64,000 bases of DNA from Peribacillus frigoritolerans (GTDB taxonomy: Bacteria > Bacillota > Bacilli > Bacillales > DSM-1321). The DNA lies in contig NZ_JAUUTW010000002.1 in the NCBI RefSeq assembly GCF_030676415.1, positions 62,001-126,000 of the forward strand, in the 5' to 3' direction. Below, in pieces: positions 1 through 8,873 of this stretch (the stretch's first letter is position 1; each line of letters opens with the position of its first letter). Under the pieces are notes generated by a model. The model was given only the letters and a program-made list of their open reading frames with translations. It searched no databases and was not told the origin of the DNA. The position numbers and the translations under genes are program-made.

Positions 1-125
1 GAGTCGTGAACAACAAAGCGGTTTTTTCCACCCCGGGCTCATCAGGGGCGGTTCGGCTTGCGATGAATAAATTGATTCTTCCGGAATTGGGACATGTCGT
101 TGGTGAACTTCGCAAGGATTTATAA
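1..125 (+). CDS. moaB: MoaB-type molybdenum cofactor protein, C-terminal end (partial)
   Basis: Only the last 40 or so codons are in the window; the reading frame enters at base 3 and stops with TAA at 123-125. The visible tail contains [20 protein letters not shown], which matches the C-terminal end of the MoaB/MogA fold, where the PGS/T-x-x-A-V loop belongs to the molybdopterin-binding site. MoaB-type proteins act in the cytoplasm in molybdopterin adenylylation. In Bacillus species moaB lies between ackA and argG, which fits the argG found downstream. A strong hairpin with a T-run follows immediately, so transcription probably ends here. The identification rests on a short tail plus gene order. 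Confidence 0.8.
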   Translation, partial: VVNNKAVFSTPGSSGAVRLAMNKLILPELGHVVGELRKDL

Positions 126-132
126 GAGGAAT

Positions 133-170
133 GCAAAAAAAGCCACAGTTTTAAACTGTGGCTTTTTTTG
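133..170 (+). terminator. Rho-independent terminator after moaB
   Basis: An 11-bp perfect stem (AGCCACAGTTT paired with AAACTGTGGCT) is flanked by an A-run and followed by seven T. It could also serve the minus-strand gene that ends at 184, since the A-run becomes a T-run on that strand. Confidence 0.9.
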
Positions 171-183
171 CATGGAATAGGCC

Positions 184-498
184 TTAATTATGCATCTTTT
201 CAGTTACGCCTTGATTGGCACGATACCAAAGCCATAAATCATTGATGATGGAAGCAAGTTCCGCAATTTCGGAATTGAGCTGGCATGATTTGGCGAAATT
301 ACTCTCATCGGAAAGCCGAAACTGCTTTCGGTTAATGGTGGATTCCAGTTCCTTGATGCGGTCCGGGATGCTTCCCCGGATATTCTCCCAATGTACGAGT
401 ATTTGCTGTTGCTCGCCTTTTGTATATTCATCCCATTCCAGATTCAAATCGGGAATTGGGATGCCAAGCCGTTCATCATAGGTAAATTGTTCTTTCAT
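184..498 (-). CDS. conserved-looking hypothetical protein, 104 aa
   Basis: I do not recognise a named family. The protein is soluble, charged and probably helical. It starts MKEQFTYDERLGIPIPDL; a predicted helix around residues 46-60 (PDRIKELESTINRKQFRL) is followed by a second around 68-95, and there is no signal peptide or membrane segment. It appears real because a GGAGGG ribosome binding site (complement of 502-507) lies just upstream of the ATG, because the codon use is ordinary for the window, and because it is a single gene on the opposite strand between two terminator or promoter regions. Its 3' end faces moaB and it diverges from argG. The helical pair and small size would suit a small regulatory or adaptor protein, but nothing in the sequence shows a function. 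Confidence 0.7.
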   Translation of the reverse strand: MKEQFTYDERLGIPIPDLNLEWDEYTKGEQQQILVHWENIRGSIPDRIKELESTINRKQFRLSDESNFAKSCQLNSEIAELASIINDLWLWYRANQGVTEKMHN

Positions 499-617
499 AT
501 GCCCTCCACTTTTCGATTTATCATACTCCTAGTTTACTATATTCTCGCGGAAGCATCCAATGTGTAAATTCCCTGAAAATATTAGCGGATTATTTAGCAA
601 AATCTTTAAAATACCCC

Positions 618-646
618 TTGTATTCCTTTAATAAAGATGATAAAGT
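618..646 (+). promoter_or_regulatory. predicted argGH promoter (sigma-A type)
   Basis: TTGTAT (618-623) and TAAAGT (641-646) are separated by 17 bp. The two ArgR boxes lie just downstream, as expected for a repressed promoter. Confidence 0.6.
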
Positions 647-659
647 ACTAATCATAGAT

Positions 660-694
660 TGAATAAAAATAACAAACGATGAATTTTTATTCAT
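660..694 (+). promoter_or_regulatory. two ArgR (ARG) boxes at argG
   Basis: Box 1 at 660-675 contains TGAATAAAAAT. Box 2 at 679-694 is ATGAATTTTTATTCAT, a near-perfect palindrome. Both match the Bacillus ARG box (CATGAATAAAAATTCAAG on one strand or the other). They lie between the promoter and the argG start, so ArgR with bound arginine should block transcription. Box 2 covers the upstream ATG at 679, which argues that this ATG is not the real start. Confidence 0.8.
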
Positions 695-711
695 ACGAAA
701 GGACGATGGAA

Positions 712-1917
712 ATGGAAAATCAAAAAGTTGTTTTAGCATATTCCGGAGGTTTGGATACTTCCGTTGCAATTAAATGGTTACAAGATCAAGGGTACGAAGT
801 TGTTGCATGCTGCTTGGATGTCGGTGAAGGGAAAGATTTGGACTTCATTAAAGAAAAAGCGATCACTGTTGGTGCGGTAAGTTCCTATGTAATTGATGCG
901 AAGGACGAATTCGCTGATGAATTCGCATTGACGGCTCTTCAGGCACATACTTTGTATGAAGGGAAATATCCATTGGTATCAGCTTTATCACGTCCGCTGA
1001 TCGCGAAGAAATTAGTGGAAGTGGCTGAAGCGGAAAACGCGGTAGCCGTTGCGCACGGTTGTACGGGAAAAGGAAATGACCAAGTGCGTTTCGAAGTATC
1101 AATCTCCGCATTGAACCCTAATTTGCAAGTTCTTGCACCTGTTCGTGACTGGAAATGGTCTCGTGAAGAGGAGATTGAATATGCAGCGAAAAATGGCATT
1201 CCCGTTCCGATTGGCATGGCGAGTCCGTTCTCGATTGACCAAAACCTTTGGGGAAGAAGTAACGAATGTGGAATCCTGGAAGATCCTTGGGCAGCTCCAC
1301 CGGAAGATGCATATGATTTGACTACAAGCCTTGAATGTACGCCGGATACTGCTGATATCATTGAAATTGGTTTTGAACAAGGTGTGCCAGTTACATTGAA
1401 TGATAAAAACTATAAATTGGCTGACCTGATCGTCGAGTTGAATCAAATTGCCGGCAAACACGGAGTTGGACGTATCGATCACGTTGAAAATAGATTAGTA
1501 GGAATCAAATCACGTGAAGTCTATGAAGCTCCTGGTGCGATGACATTGATAGCTGCACACAAAGAACTTGAAGATATCACGCTTGTAAAAGAATTGGCTC
1601 ACTTCAAACCGGTGATCGAGAAGAAAATGACTGAATTGATTTATGAAGGACTTTGGTTCTCTCCGCTTCAAAAAGCTTTAGCTGCATTCCTGAAAGAAAC
1701 ACAAGTGAATGTAACGGGTACGGTACGTGTGAAACTATTCAAAGGTCATGCGATTGTTGAAGGAAGAAAATCCGAGTACTCCCTATATGACGAAAAATTG
1801 GCTACCTATACAAAAGCGGACGAATTCGATCATGATGCAGCAGTTGGATTCATTAAGTTATGGGGACTTCCAACGAAAGTGAACAGCATGGTCAATAGCA
1901 AGAAGGTGACAGTGTGA
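712..1917 (+). CDS. argG: argininosuccinate synthase
   Basis: ArgG condenses citrulline and aspartate, with ATP cleaved to AMP and PPi, to make argininosuccinate in arginine biosynthesis. The 401-aa length is normal. The PP-loop AYSGGLDTS is at residues 9-17, and [15 protein letters not shown] (about residues 112-126) is the family signature around the citrulline and aspartate site. I chose the ATG at 712 because an AAAGGA ribosome binding site ends 8 bases before it. The open frame extends to 679, but that would place the start inside an ARG box and add eleven residues foreign to the family. It forms an operon with argH: the argH GTG overlaps the argG stop by four bases. It should be repressed by ArgR through the boxes at 660-694. 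Confidence 0.97.
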   Translation: MENQKVVLAYSGGLDTSVAIKWLQDQGYEVVACCLDVGEGKDLDFIKEKAITVGAVSSYVIDAKDEFADEFALTALQAHTLYEGKYPLVSALSRPLIAKKLVEVAEAENAVAVAHGCTGKGNDQVRFEVSISALNPNLQVLAPVRDWKWSREEEIEYAAKNGIPVPIGMASPFSIDQNLWGRSNECGILEDPWAAPPEDAYDLTTSLECTPDTADIIEIGFEQGVPVTLNDKNYKLADLIVELNQIAGKHGVGRIDHVENRLVGIKSREVYEAPGAMTLIAAHKELEDITLVKELAHFKPVIEKKMTELIYEGLWFSPLQKALAAFLKETQVNVTGTVRVKLFKGHAIVEGRKSEYSLYDEKLATYTKADEFDHDAAVGFIKLWGLPTKVNSMVNSKKVTV

Positions 1918-3293
1918 GCAGCAAGCTTTGGGGAGGAAGATTTACGAAATCTGCCGAAGAATGGGTAGATGAGTTCGGAGCTTCCATTTCCTTTGACCAG
2001 GAACTTGTCCTTGAAGATATTCAAGGCAGTTTAGCTCATGTAACCATGTTAAAGAAATGCAGCATTTTACCTGAAGAAGATGCGGATCAGATCATTGCGG
2101 GTCTGAAAAGTTTACAGGAAAAAGCTGAGAAGGGTGAATTGACTTTTAAGGTTGAGATGGAAGATATCCATCTCAACCTGGAAAGTATGCTAATAAGCGA
2201 AATCGGTCCAGTTGGCGGAAAGCTTCATACAGGAAGAAGCCGTAATGACCAAGTTGCAACCGACCTTCATCTGTATATGCGGAACCAAACGAAAGTGATT
2301 CTGGAACTCATCAATGATTTGCAAATAGCGATTTTGGGACAATCCAAGAAAAATGTGGAAACACTAATTCCAGGTTATACACATTTGCAGCGTGCACAGC
2401 CCATTTCATTTGCCCACCACTTAATGGCTTATTTTTGGATGCTTGAGCGTGATAAGCAGCGCTTCACCGAGAGTTTCAAAAGGATTAATATTTCTCCATT
2501 GGGTGCTGGGGCATTAGCTGGGACGACTTTCCCGATTGACCGTGCGCTCAGTGCCGAGCTATTGGGGTTTGAGGGAATTTATGAAAACAGTCTTGATGCG
2601 GTAAGTGATCGTGATTTTGCCATTGAATTCATGAGCAACAGTGCGACCATGATGATGCATTTATCCCGTTTCAGCGAAGAAATCATTCTCTGGTCAAGCC
2701 AAGAGTTCCAATTCATTGAATTGGATGATGCGTTTTCCACGGGAAGCAGCATCATGCCGCAAAAGAAAAACCCTGATATGGCGGAATTGATCCGTGGTAA
2801 AACAGGACGGGTTTATGGGAACCTAACGGGGTTATTGACTGTTTTGAAAGGACTGCCGCTTGCTTATAACAAAGATATGCAAGAAGATAAAGAAGGCGTT
2901 TTTGATACGGTTAAGACCATTGTTGGTTCACTTAAAATATTTGCCGGCATGATTTCAACGATGAAAGTGAAAACGGACGTAATGGAAAAAGCAACAAAAA
3001 ATGACTTCTCGAACGCGACGGAATTAGCTGATTACCTAGCTTCAAAGGGTATGCCTTTCCGTAAGGCGCACGAAGTGGTCGGGAAGCTTGTATTGTTCTG
3101 TGTCCAGAATGGCTGCTATTTAGTGGACCTAAGCATTGAACAATTCCAGGAAGCTTCCGAGTTGTTTGAACAGGATATTTATGATGCATTAAATCCGTAT
3201 GAAGCAGTTAAACGCCGTAACAGTGCGGGCGGTACAGGTTTTGCCCAAGTTTTGCTGGCGATTGAAAAAGCGGAAAAACTGGTAAGTGAATAA
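1914..3293 (+). CDS. argH: argininosuccinate lyase
   Basis: ArgH splits argininosuccinate into arginine and fumarate, the last step of arginine synthesis. The 459-aa protein belongs to the fumarase/aspartase superfamily. It carries [13 protein letters not shown] (about residues 104-116) and the signature loop [11 protein letters not shown] (about residues 276-286) that holds the catalytic serine region. The start is GTG at 1914, overlapping the argG stop (GTGA), with an AGGTGA ribosome binding site inside the end of argG, so the two genes are translationally coupled. A terminator follows directly, which ends the argGH operon. Confidence 0.97.
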   Translation: MSSKLWGGRFTKSAEEWVDEFGASISFDQELVLEDIQGSLAHVTMLKKCSILPEEDADQIIAGLKSLQEKAEKGELTFKVEMEDIHLNLESMLISEIGPVGGKLHTGRSRNDQVATDLHLYMRNQTKVILELINDLQIAILGQSKKNVETLIPGYTHLQRAQPISFAHHLMAYFWMLERDKQRFTESFKRINISPLGAGALAGTTFPIDRALSAELLGFEGIYENSLDAVSDRDFAIEFMSNSATMMMHLSRFSEEIILWSSQEFQFIELDDAFSTGSSIMPQKKNPDMAELIRGKTGRVYGNLTGLLTVLKGLPLAYNKDMQEDKEGVFDTVKTIVGSLKIFAGMISTMKVKTDVMEKATKNDFSNATELADYLASKGMPFRKAHEVVGKLVLFCVQNGCYLVDLSIEQFQEASELFEQDIYDALNPYEAVKRRNSAGGTGFAQVLLAIEKAEKLVSE

Positions 3294-3297
3294 CAGG

Positions 3298-3336
3298 AAA
3301 AAGCTCGTTCACCAATTTGGCGAACGAGCTTTTTAT
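3298..3336. terminator. bidirectional terminator between argH and the usp gene
   Basis: The stem GCTCGTTCACC / GGCGAACGAGC has one mismatch and is flanked by AAAAA on the left and TTTTT on the right, so it can stop both argH and the convergent minus-strand gene. Confidence 0.9.
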
Positions 3337-3348
3337 CATTTTCTATTA

Positions 3349-3792
3349 TCAATTCGTACGCACGACCATTACATCACAGTTAGAATGGCGAACGATGCCT
3401 TCCGACACGCTGCCGATAAGGAAACGTTCGACTGCATTAAGGCCCGTTGCACCGCATACAATTAAATCGATCGAATGCTTTTTCGCTAAATCCCTTGGAA
3501 TTTGAACTTTAGGAGAACCATATGCAACTTCTGTTTGGACCTTTGCAATCCCGGATGCAATGGCTTCCGTTTTATACTTGTCCAATAGCTCATTGGCAAA
3601 GGTTTCAGAGTGATCACGGATAGTCATATCATAAGCTTCGACAGTAGGGAAATTCCTTGTATCCACGATATGTGTGAGAACAAGGGTAGCGTCACTGAGT
3701 TTTGCTAAATAGATTGACTTTTTTAGGGCCCATTCTGCTTCTTCCGAACCATCCACTGCTACAAGAATATTTTTATAATCTATACTATTCAA
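3349..3792 (-). CDS. universal stress protein (UspA family, ATP-binding type)
   Basis: A 147-aa single Usp domain. It opens with YKNILVAVDGSEEAEWAL, the typical first strand with the DGS motif, and ends with GATGLNAVERFLIGS (about residues 118-132), which fits the G-x2-G-x9-G-S/T nucleotide-binding motif of the ATP-binding subgroup. Proteins of this group are cytoplasmic dimers induced by starvation or stress, and the exact role is rarely known. The start is TTG at 3792, with an AGGAGG site 8 bases upstream on the minus strand. It is monocistronic and converges on argH with a shared terminator. Confidence 0.9.
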   Translation of the reverse strand: MNSIDYKNILVAVDGSEEAEWALKKSIYLAKLSDATLVLTHIVDTRNFPTVEAYDMTIRDHSETFANELLDKYKTEAIASGIAKVQTEVAYGSPKVQIPRDLAKKHSIDLIVCGATGLNAVERFLIGSVSEGIVRHSNCDVMVVRTN

Positions 3793-4419
3793 GTGAATCT
3801 CCTCCTTCTATTTCATTCCTATTATACTATGATTTACCTAATGGATCTGATTTCAATTGTAACAAATTAGCGAATGTTTTAGCCAATGATCTGGAAATCG
3901 CAAAATGAAAAAAATGATTCTAACCTTATTATGATGAAAAGATAAGCACATTCATTGCATGAACGAAACGCTCACCTTATTTACCTAATTTATGGTGAAT
4001 TTAATGTGAGAGGGGAGTTTTTTTCTTTGAGTGTTTCAAGAATATTAAATTATGCATCATATGTATAAGATTTTGTATGCTTTGATCTATTTCATTTATA
4101 TTTTTTACATCAATGCTGTACATGCTTCGATCAGTTTAATGAGTATATCAGCACTGCTGCTTCCATTTGTTCTTTTACTATTTTTCGGTGGATTTCATGG
4201 AAATATACCGATCAGCATAATAAAAGGAAAATCAAAATTAGATTTATAATCATTTCAAGCCTTGGCTTTTCTCTTCTATTATTGTGTTTTTATGTGAGGG
4301 GTAGATGAATATGAATCAAGGTTCACCACTGAAAGGTGGTTAAATGATGATGAAGGAAGAGTATATCTGGTTGAATGAATTAAAATGAATGGATAGGCAA
4401 GACATAAGAAGAAGTGATC
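3793..4419. other. gene-poor stretch
   Basis: The usp ribosome binding site occupies the first bases. Beyond that I find no convincing gene or RNA. An AT-rich plus-strand frame at 4052-4249 would encode 65 hydrophobic residues with two possible membrane segments, but it has no ribosome binding site and a stop lies two codons upstream. Very short frames around 4306-4365 look like decay. The stretch may hold remnants of a lost gene. Confidence 0.5.
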
Positions 4420-4578
4420 ATGCTTTTAGGGTCCCCAACGGAATATTTTAAAGAGAATGATCATGTTGTTTATTTTCTTGGTGCCGAGAGGGGAATCATA
4501 AGAATAGATAGTGAATGGCTGGTCATTTTGTTTGACGGCAGTGATAAAGCAGTGAAGCTTGAACGGCTGACCGATTAG
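4420..4578 (+). CDS. possible small protein, 52 aa, unknown
   Basis: This frame is too short for a 60-codon cut-off. It opens MLLGSPTEYFKENDHVVYFL and continues into alternating hydrophobic and charged residues (GIIRIDSEWLVILFDG), a composition that looks like a folded beta-rich mini-domain rather than random AT-rich sequence. Only a weak AAGAAG stretch precedes it; an in-frame GTG at 4414 is an alternative start. It lies alone in the gene-poor stretch and is followed by a hairpin that belongs to the opposite gene. I do not recognise a family. It may be the surviving tail of a longer decayed gene. Confidence 0.35.
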   Translation: MLLGSPTEYFKENDHVVYFLGAERGIIRIDSEWLVILFDGSDKAVKLERLTD

Positions 4579-4598
4579 TAAAATGAATTTTGATTAAT

Positions 4599-4632
4599 AG
4601 ATACCCCCGTCTTAAATGAAGGCGGGGGTATC
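4599..4632 (-). terminator. hairpin after the Xaa-Pro peptidase gene
   Basis: ATACCCCCGTCTT pairs with AAGGCGGGGGTAT, a 13-bp stem with one G-T pair. The T-tract on either strand is poor, so termination may be partial or the hairpin may mainly protect the 3' end. Confidence 0.65.
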
Positions 4633-4663
4633 CGGGTCTTTATATTAAATGGTTAATGCATGA

Positions 4664-5761
4664 TCACTTTATGATTTGCAGGCTCTTCGGGAATTTGGTC
4701 AAAACCTCACAGCCGGTATCGGTGATCAGTAGATCATCTTCAATCCTGACGCCTGCAACATTTGGAACATATATGCCAGGTTCGATGGTATAAACCATTC
4801 CGGATTGGAGTTCGAGGGAATTCGTTTCAGTCAAGGATGGATACTCATGGACGCTGATCCCAAGTCCGTGGCCGAGCCTGTGCGGGAAGAATTCACCGTA
4901 TCCTTTATTCCTGATGATGTTTCTGGCAGTCAAGTCTATCTCGGAACAGGATACACCAGGTTTACTGGCTGCAACGGCAGCTTCCTGTGCTCTAAGTACA
5001 GTTTCATATATTTCTGCCTGTTTATCATTGATATCTCCGTAAGCAACCGTTCTAGTGATGTCAGAGCAGTACCCTTCATGAACGACGCCCAGGTCAAAGA
5101 GGACAAGATCGCCGCGCTGAACCTTCGTATTCCCGGGTGTGCCATGTGGGGAAGCGCCATTTTTACCAGTCAGGACCATGGTGGAAAAAGACATTTGGCT
5201 GACTCCGGCCTTTTTCAATTCGTATTCTATCGCTGCAAGGATTTCCATTTCCGTTTTACCTTCATGAATTTCGCTGACACCCACTTCAATCGCAAAGTCG
5301 GCAAGGCGGCATGCTTCACGGATTTTGACCATTTCATCTTCCGATTTGATCATTCGCATCCTTTGAAGTTTTTCTTCTGCGGAAACGAGCTTTGGTGCTC
5401 CGAAGTATTGTTGGACCTTTTCATAACGTTCTACATTCATATGCTCTTTTTCAATGGCCATTGTATGAATGGTTAACCCGCGATTCTCCACTGCTTGCTT
5501 AACTTTTTCCCAAGGATTTTCAATGTCGGTGTAACCGATGATATCTCCATCCCATCCAGCCTGTTTAGCATCCGGAACTTCCATCTGCGGGCAGACAAGG
5601 AAAGGTTCGGCATTTGCAAAAATGGCAAGTGCCAGCAGTCTTTCATGAGGATCACTAAAAAAACCGCTCAAATAGAAGATGCTCTCTGTAGATGTAAGTA
5701 AAGCGGCATCAGCCTCATTGGCCTGCAGCCAATTTTGTAGTCCTGTCAAACGTTCATTCAT
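4664..5761 (-). CDS. M24 family Xaa-Pro dipeptidase/aminopeptidase
   Basis: A 365-aa cytoplasmic metallopeptidase of the creatinase/prolidase fold that removes residues in front of proline. The N-terminal creatinase-like domain (about 1-130) is followed by the pita-bread catalytic domain. All five metal ligands are visible: the two Asp in DLGVVHEGYCSDITRT, the His in HRLGHGLGISVHEYP, the Glu in TIEPGIYV and the Glu in GVRIEDDLL. Overall it resembles B. subtilis YkvY (PapA) more than YqhT, but I leave the symbol empty. A GGAGG site precedes the ATG. The gene stands alone on the minus strand, divergent from ytkL, and this placement is not part of the B. subtilis order. Confidence 0.9.
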   Translation of the reverse strand: MNERLTGLQNWLQANEADAALLTSTESIFYLSGFFSDPHERLLALAIFANAEPFLVCPQMEVPDAKQAGWDGDIIGYTDIENPWEKVKQAVENRGLTIHTMAIEKEHMNVERYEKVQQYFGAPKLVSAEEKLQRMRMIKSEDEMVKIREACRLADFAIEVGVSEIHEGKTEMEILAAIEYELKKAGVSQMSFSTMVLTGKNGASPHGTPGNTKVQRGDLVLFDLGVVHEGYCSDITRTVAYGDINDKQAEIYETVLRAQEAAVAASKPGVSCSEIDLTARNIIRNKGYGEFFPHRLGHGLGISVHEYPSLTETNSLELQSGMVYTIEPGIYVPNVAGVRIEDDLLITDTGCEVLTKFPKSLQIIK

Positions 5762-5879
5762 GACGATACCTCCATTAATAAGATATAATTACCTTAGCAA
5801 TATTTAAAAGTATAGTAAATGGGAAAGGCCTAAGAAAGCTACATAAAAAAATTGTTGGTATGGGAAGGGAGCATCAAAA

Positions 5880-6560
5880 ATGAAAGTATCTTTTCATGGA
5901 CATGCAGTTGTAAAAGTCGAAACGAATGGTAAAACGATTTTAATCGATCCATTCATTACTGGAAACGAATTAACCGATTTGAAGGTAGAAGATGTGAAAC
6001 CGGATGTGATCATCTTAACACATGGCCATAATGACCACGTCGGTGATACGGTTGAATTGGCCAAAAGGCATGATGCGCTTGTCATCGGCATTGCAGAGAT
6101 TGCCGACTACCTGGGTGCTCAAGGAGTCAGGACCCACGGGATGAGCATCGGCGGAGCTTTCGAGTTCGACTTTGGAAAAGTGAAACTGACGCCTGCTTTC
6201 CATGGAACGGGATTCAATAACGAAGAGGGGCAAATCATTTATTTAGGAATGCCTGCTGGCATATTGCTTACGATAGAAGGGAAAACGATTTATCATGCAG
6301 GGGATACAGCGGTATTTTCAGATATGAAACTGATCGGGGAGCGACATCCGATTGACTTGGCATTCTTGCCAATCGGCGACAATTACACCATGGGCCCGGA
6401 AGATGCAGCACTTGCAGCGAAATTCCTTCAAGCCAAACAAGTCGTGCCGATTCATTATAATACGTTCCCTGTCATCAAACAGGACCCTGACAAATTCATC
6501 GACTTGCTTGAAGAGCGAAATGGGCTGATCATGGAAGCCGGGGATGAAATAGAATTTTAA
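5880..6560 (+). CDS. ytkL: UPF0173 metal-dependent hydrolase (metallo-beta-lactamase fold)
   Basis: A 226-aa MBL-fold hydrolase of unknown substrate. The metal site motif [10 protein letters not shown] is at about residues 49-58. YHAGDTAVF (about 139-147) supplies the bridging Asp, and PIHYNTFPV near residue 195 the last His. The short N-terminus [14 protein letters not shown] is typical of the family, and an AAGGGAG site lies upstream. In Bacillus the gene neighbours ytoI, as here. It is conserved across Firmicutes and has been called beta-lactamase-like, but the physiological reaction is not established. Confidence 0.92.
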   Translation: MKVSFHGHAVVKVETNGKTILIDPFITGNELTDLKVEDVKPDVIILTHGHNDHVGDTVELAKRHDALVIGIAEIADYLGAQGVRTHGMSIGGAFEFDFGKVKLTPAFHGTGFNNEEGQIIYLGMPAGILLTIEGKTIYHAGDTAVFSDMKLIGERHPIDLAFLPIGDNYTMGPEDAALAAKFLQAKQVVPIHYNTFPVIKQDPDKFIDLLEERNGLIMEAGDEIEF

Positions 6561-6759
6561 TAGGAGCGGGAGCCTGCAGGGCTTCCGTTTTTTATGTGGA
6601 TTGTTATGGGGATAGCCGGCCAAAATTGAAGATTTCCCTGTAGCATTGCCTTTCACGCAAATCATTCCGGCAATCGGAAAGTAAAGTCTCGTTCAGCAGC
6701 CAAGTCTTTTTTCCTGTCACAGGCATAAAATGAATAGATGAAAAAAAGGGGGGGATTGG

Positions 6760-6984
6760 ATGAAACAGAGGTTATTACTGTGTTTACTTTTATGCGGTGT
6801 GATGCTGTATTATGCCGTGCCGCGTTTGTCGTTGGAAAGTGGCGGTCTGGAGAGTCTGTTTGCTGGATCCTGGCTGTTGTTTGCATTGTTGGCAGTCGCT
6901 GGAAACTTGACGGGCATACTATATTCTCCTAAGAAACAAAAGGTAAAACGCCAGCTGGAATACAAAAGGTTGCGCCAATACTAG
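6760..6984 (+). CDS. small membrane protein, 74 aa, unknown
   Basis: Two hydrophobic segments are clear, residues 4-20 (RLLLCLLLCGVMLYYAV) and 35-56 (about FAGSWLLFALLAVAGNLTGILY). A basic tail follows (SPKKQKVKRQLEYKRLRQY) that should stay in the cytoplasm. A strong AAAGGGGGGG ribosome binding site lies 6-7 bases before the ATG. It sits between ytkL and ytoI on the same strand. I do not know a function. The gene is well supported by its translation signals and hairpin-like topology, less so by family recognition. Confidence 0.75.
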   Translation: MKQRLLLCLLLCGVMLYYAVPRLSLESGGLESLFAGSWLLFALLAVAGNLTGILYSPKKQKVKRQLEYKRLRQY

Positions 6985-7055
6985 TAGTTGTTTGATAAAC
7001 TAGGCTCTTTGACCTTATAATGGAGAATAGGAATACCGTGAAAAGGGTGAAGCGC

Positions 7056-8375
7056 TTGGCTACAAAGCATGAACAAATATTAAAACATATCGATGGGCTC
7101 CCTGTTGGCGAAAAGATTTCCGTCCGTCAAATTGCGAAAGCATTGAATGTTAGTGAAGGTACGGCATACCGGGCCATTAAAGAGGCGGAGAACCAGGGCT
7201 ACGTGAGCTCGATTGAACGGGTAGGCACGATCCGTATTGAGAAAAAGAAAAAAGAGAATATTGAAAAGCTCACTTTCGCTGAGGTAGTCAATATTGTTGA
7301 CGGACAAGTTCTTGGTGGGAAAACGGGACTTCATAAGACATTAAATAAATTCGTCATCGGGGCGATGAAGCTGGATGCCATGATGAGATATACAGGGGCA
7401 GGAAACCTGCTGATCGTCGGGAACCGTACACAGGCCCACGAGCACGCGTTAAAAGCGGGTGCGGCGGTGCTGATCACCGGGGGATTCGATACGGAAGAGC
7501 CCGTTAAAAGGTTAGCCGATGAATTGGAGATGCCAGTCATCTCAACGAGTTACGATACGTTTACCGTCGCAACGATGATCAATCGGGCGATCTATGACCA
7601 ATTGATCAAAAAGGAAATCTTGCTGGTGGAGGATATTTTGACACCCGTACAGGAAACGACCTTTTTGACAGTGGGTGACCGGGTTCAGACTTGGCATGAA
7701 CTGAATCAGGAATCGGGGCATAGCCGTTTCCCTGTTGTCGATGACAAAATGAAGGTTCAAGGAATGGTCACATCAAAAGATATCATTGGACAGGAAGAGC
7801 TGACGCTCATTGATAAGGTGATGACGAAAAACCCGATGACCGTAGGCGATAAAATGAGTGTGGCATCTTCTGCACATATGATGGTTTGGGAAGGGATTGA
7901 GTTAATCCCGGTCGTGAATGACAGTCATATCCTAAAGGGAATCGTGAGCAGGCAGGATGTGCTGAAGGCACTGCAAATGAGTCAAAGGCAGCCTCAGGTC
8001 GGCGAAACGATCGACGATACGATCACCAGCCAGCTTGTGATGACTTCGAATCGTGGCAAGGGCGAGGAAGTGTATAACTATGGCGTCACTCCGCAGATGA
8101 CCAATTACCTTGGGACCATTTCAAGCGGTGTGTTCACGACATTGGTCACCGACTCGGCAAACCGTGCACTTCGAAGCTATAAGCGCGGTGACTTGGTCGT
8201 GGAAAACATGACGATCTACTTCATCAAGCCAGTTCAGATCGACAGTACGCTTGAAATCCATCCGCGTGTCCTTGATGTAGGACGTAAATTCGGAAAAGTG
8301 GATGTCGAGGTGTTTAACCAAGGTAAACTTGTCGGCAAGGCGATGTTGACTTGCCAATTGCTGGACAGGTCATGA
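7056..8375 (+). CDS. ytoI: HTH-DRTGG-CBS-hotdog protein YtoI
   Basis: A 439-aa putative regulator with four modules. An N-terminal winged helix-turn-helix (about 1-65, ISVRQIAKALNVSEGTAYRAI) is followed by a DRTGG domain (about 80-185), two CBS repeats (about 195-305) that usually bind adenine nucleotides, and a C-terminal hotdog domain related to acyl-CoA thioesterases (about 330-439). I start at TTG 7056 because AAAAGGGTGA lies just upstream and because the Bacillus homologue begins at this Ala-Thr-Lys-His-Glu. The frame is open to 7020. The module set suggests sensing of nucleotides and acyl-CoA, but no target is known. It shares a palindromic terminator with convergent ytpI. Confidence 0.93.
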   Translation: MATKHEQILKHIDGLPVGEKISVRQIAKALNVSEGTAYRAIKEAENQGYVSSIERVGTIRIEKKKKENIEKLTFAEVVNIVDGQVLGGKTGLHKTLNKFVIGAMKLDAMMRYTGAGNLLIVGNRTQAHEHALKAGAAVLITGGFDTEEPVKRLADELEMPVISTSYDTFTVATMINRAIYDQLIKKEILLVEDILTPVQETTFLTVGDRVQTWHELNQESGHSRFPVVDDKMKVQGMVTSKDIIGQEELTLIDKVMTKNPMTVGDKMSVASSAHMMVWEGIELIPVVNDSHILKGIVSRQDVLKALQMSQRQPQVGETIDDTITSQLVMTSNRGKGEEVYNYGVTPQMTNYLGTISSGVFTTLVTDSANRALRSYKRGDLVVENMTIYFIKPVQIDSTLEIHPRVLDVGRKFGKVDVEVFNQGKLVGKAMLTCQLLDRS

Positions 8376-8380
8376 AAAAT

Positions 8381-8413
8381 AAAAAGGATAATCGAAATTC
8401 GATTATCCTTTTT
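8381..8413. terminator. bidirectional terminator, ytoI/ytpI
   Basis: A perfect inverted repeat, AAAAAGGATAATCGA followed by its complement with a 3-base centre, has A/T runs at both ends. Its right arm contains the last codons and stop of ytpI (stop at 8403-8405 on the minus strand). Confidence 0.9.
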
Positions 8414-8705
8414 GATTTGCAGCTTCTTCGATTGCATGCGGCAAATAAAATTTATACATTTTATAGCCGCCCCAAACACTGAATAGGCCAACGAAGATGA
8501 AAACGGCAGCAATGATATAAGTGATGGTCGTGTGGAATAGAAAAAGCTGATTGATTCCGAATAGTGCGACAAACGAACCAAGGGCAATGGAAGACTTCCC
8601 TGAAATCCACTTTTTCTCCATCGGCATTCTGGTTCGGACCGATTTGATTTTATAAAACAGATAGACCCCTAGTGAAAGAACGATCAAGGTGACAAGAATA
8701 GGCAT
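8403..8705 (-). CDS. ytpI: YtpI-like membrane protein
   Basis: A 100-aa protein of the YtpI family with three hydrophobic segments: residues about 1-18 (PILVTLIVLSLGVYLFYKI), 40-58 and 64-82. Basic loops lie between them (RTRMPMEKKWI). I start at ATG 8705, nine bases after a GGGGGA site; a TTG six codons upstream would bring the ribosome binding site into the coding part. The family is restricted to Bacillaceae and has no known function. It lies between ytoI and nrnA, as in B. subtilis, but convergent with ytoI. Confidence 0.88.
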   Translation of the reverse strand: MPILVTLIVLSLGVYLFYKIKSVRTRMPMEKKWISGKSSIALGSFVALFGINQLFLFHTTITYIIAAVFIFVGLFSVWGGYKMYKFYLPHAIEEAANQKG

Positions 8706-8873
8706 CGTTTGAAATTCCCCCAATTTAACATATGTACCTTTTTATTGTAGCGGGAAATGAAAGAGAATGCCACAGTAAACAAGATGAGTCTTCCTATTTC
8801 CGCAATTTTTTGATTAAATGAAATATATCATCTTTATAAGGCTCGATAATACATATGTTAAGGGGAGATCAAT

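Noticed and set aside
4052..4249. 65-residue hydrophobic plus-strand frame
   Set aside because: No ribosome binding site and a stop two codons upstream; the hydrophobicity is what AT-rich sequence gives by chance.
4805..5476. 223-residue plus-strand frame
   Set aside because: It is the antisense shadow of the Xaa-Pro peptidase gene, which has all its catalytic residues on the minus strand.
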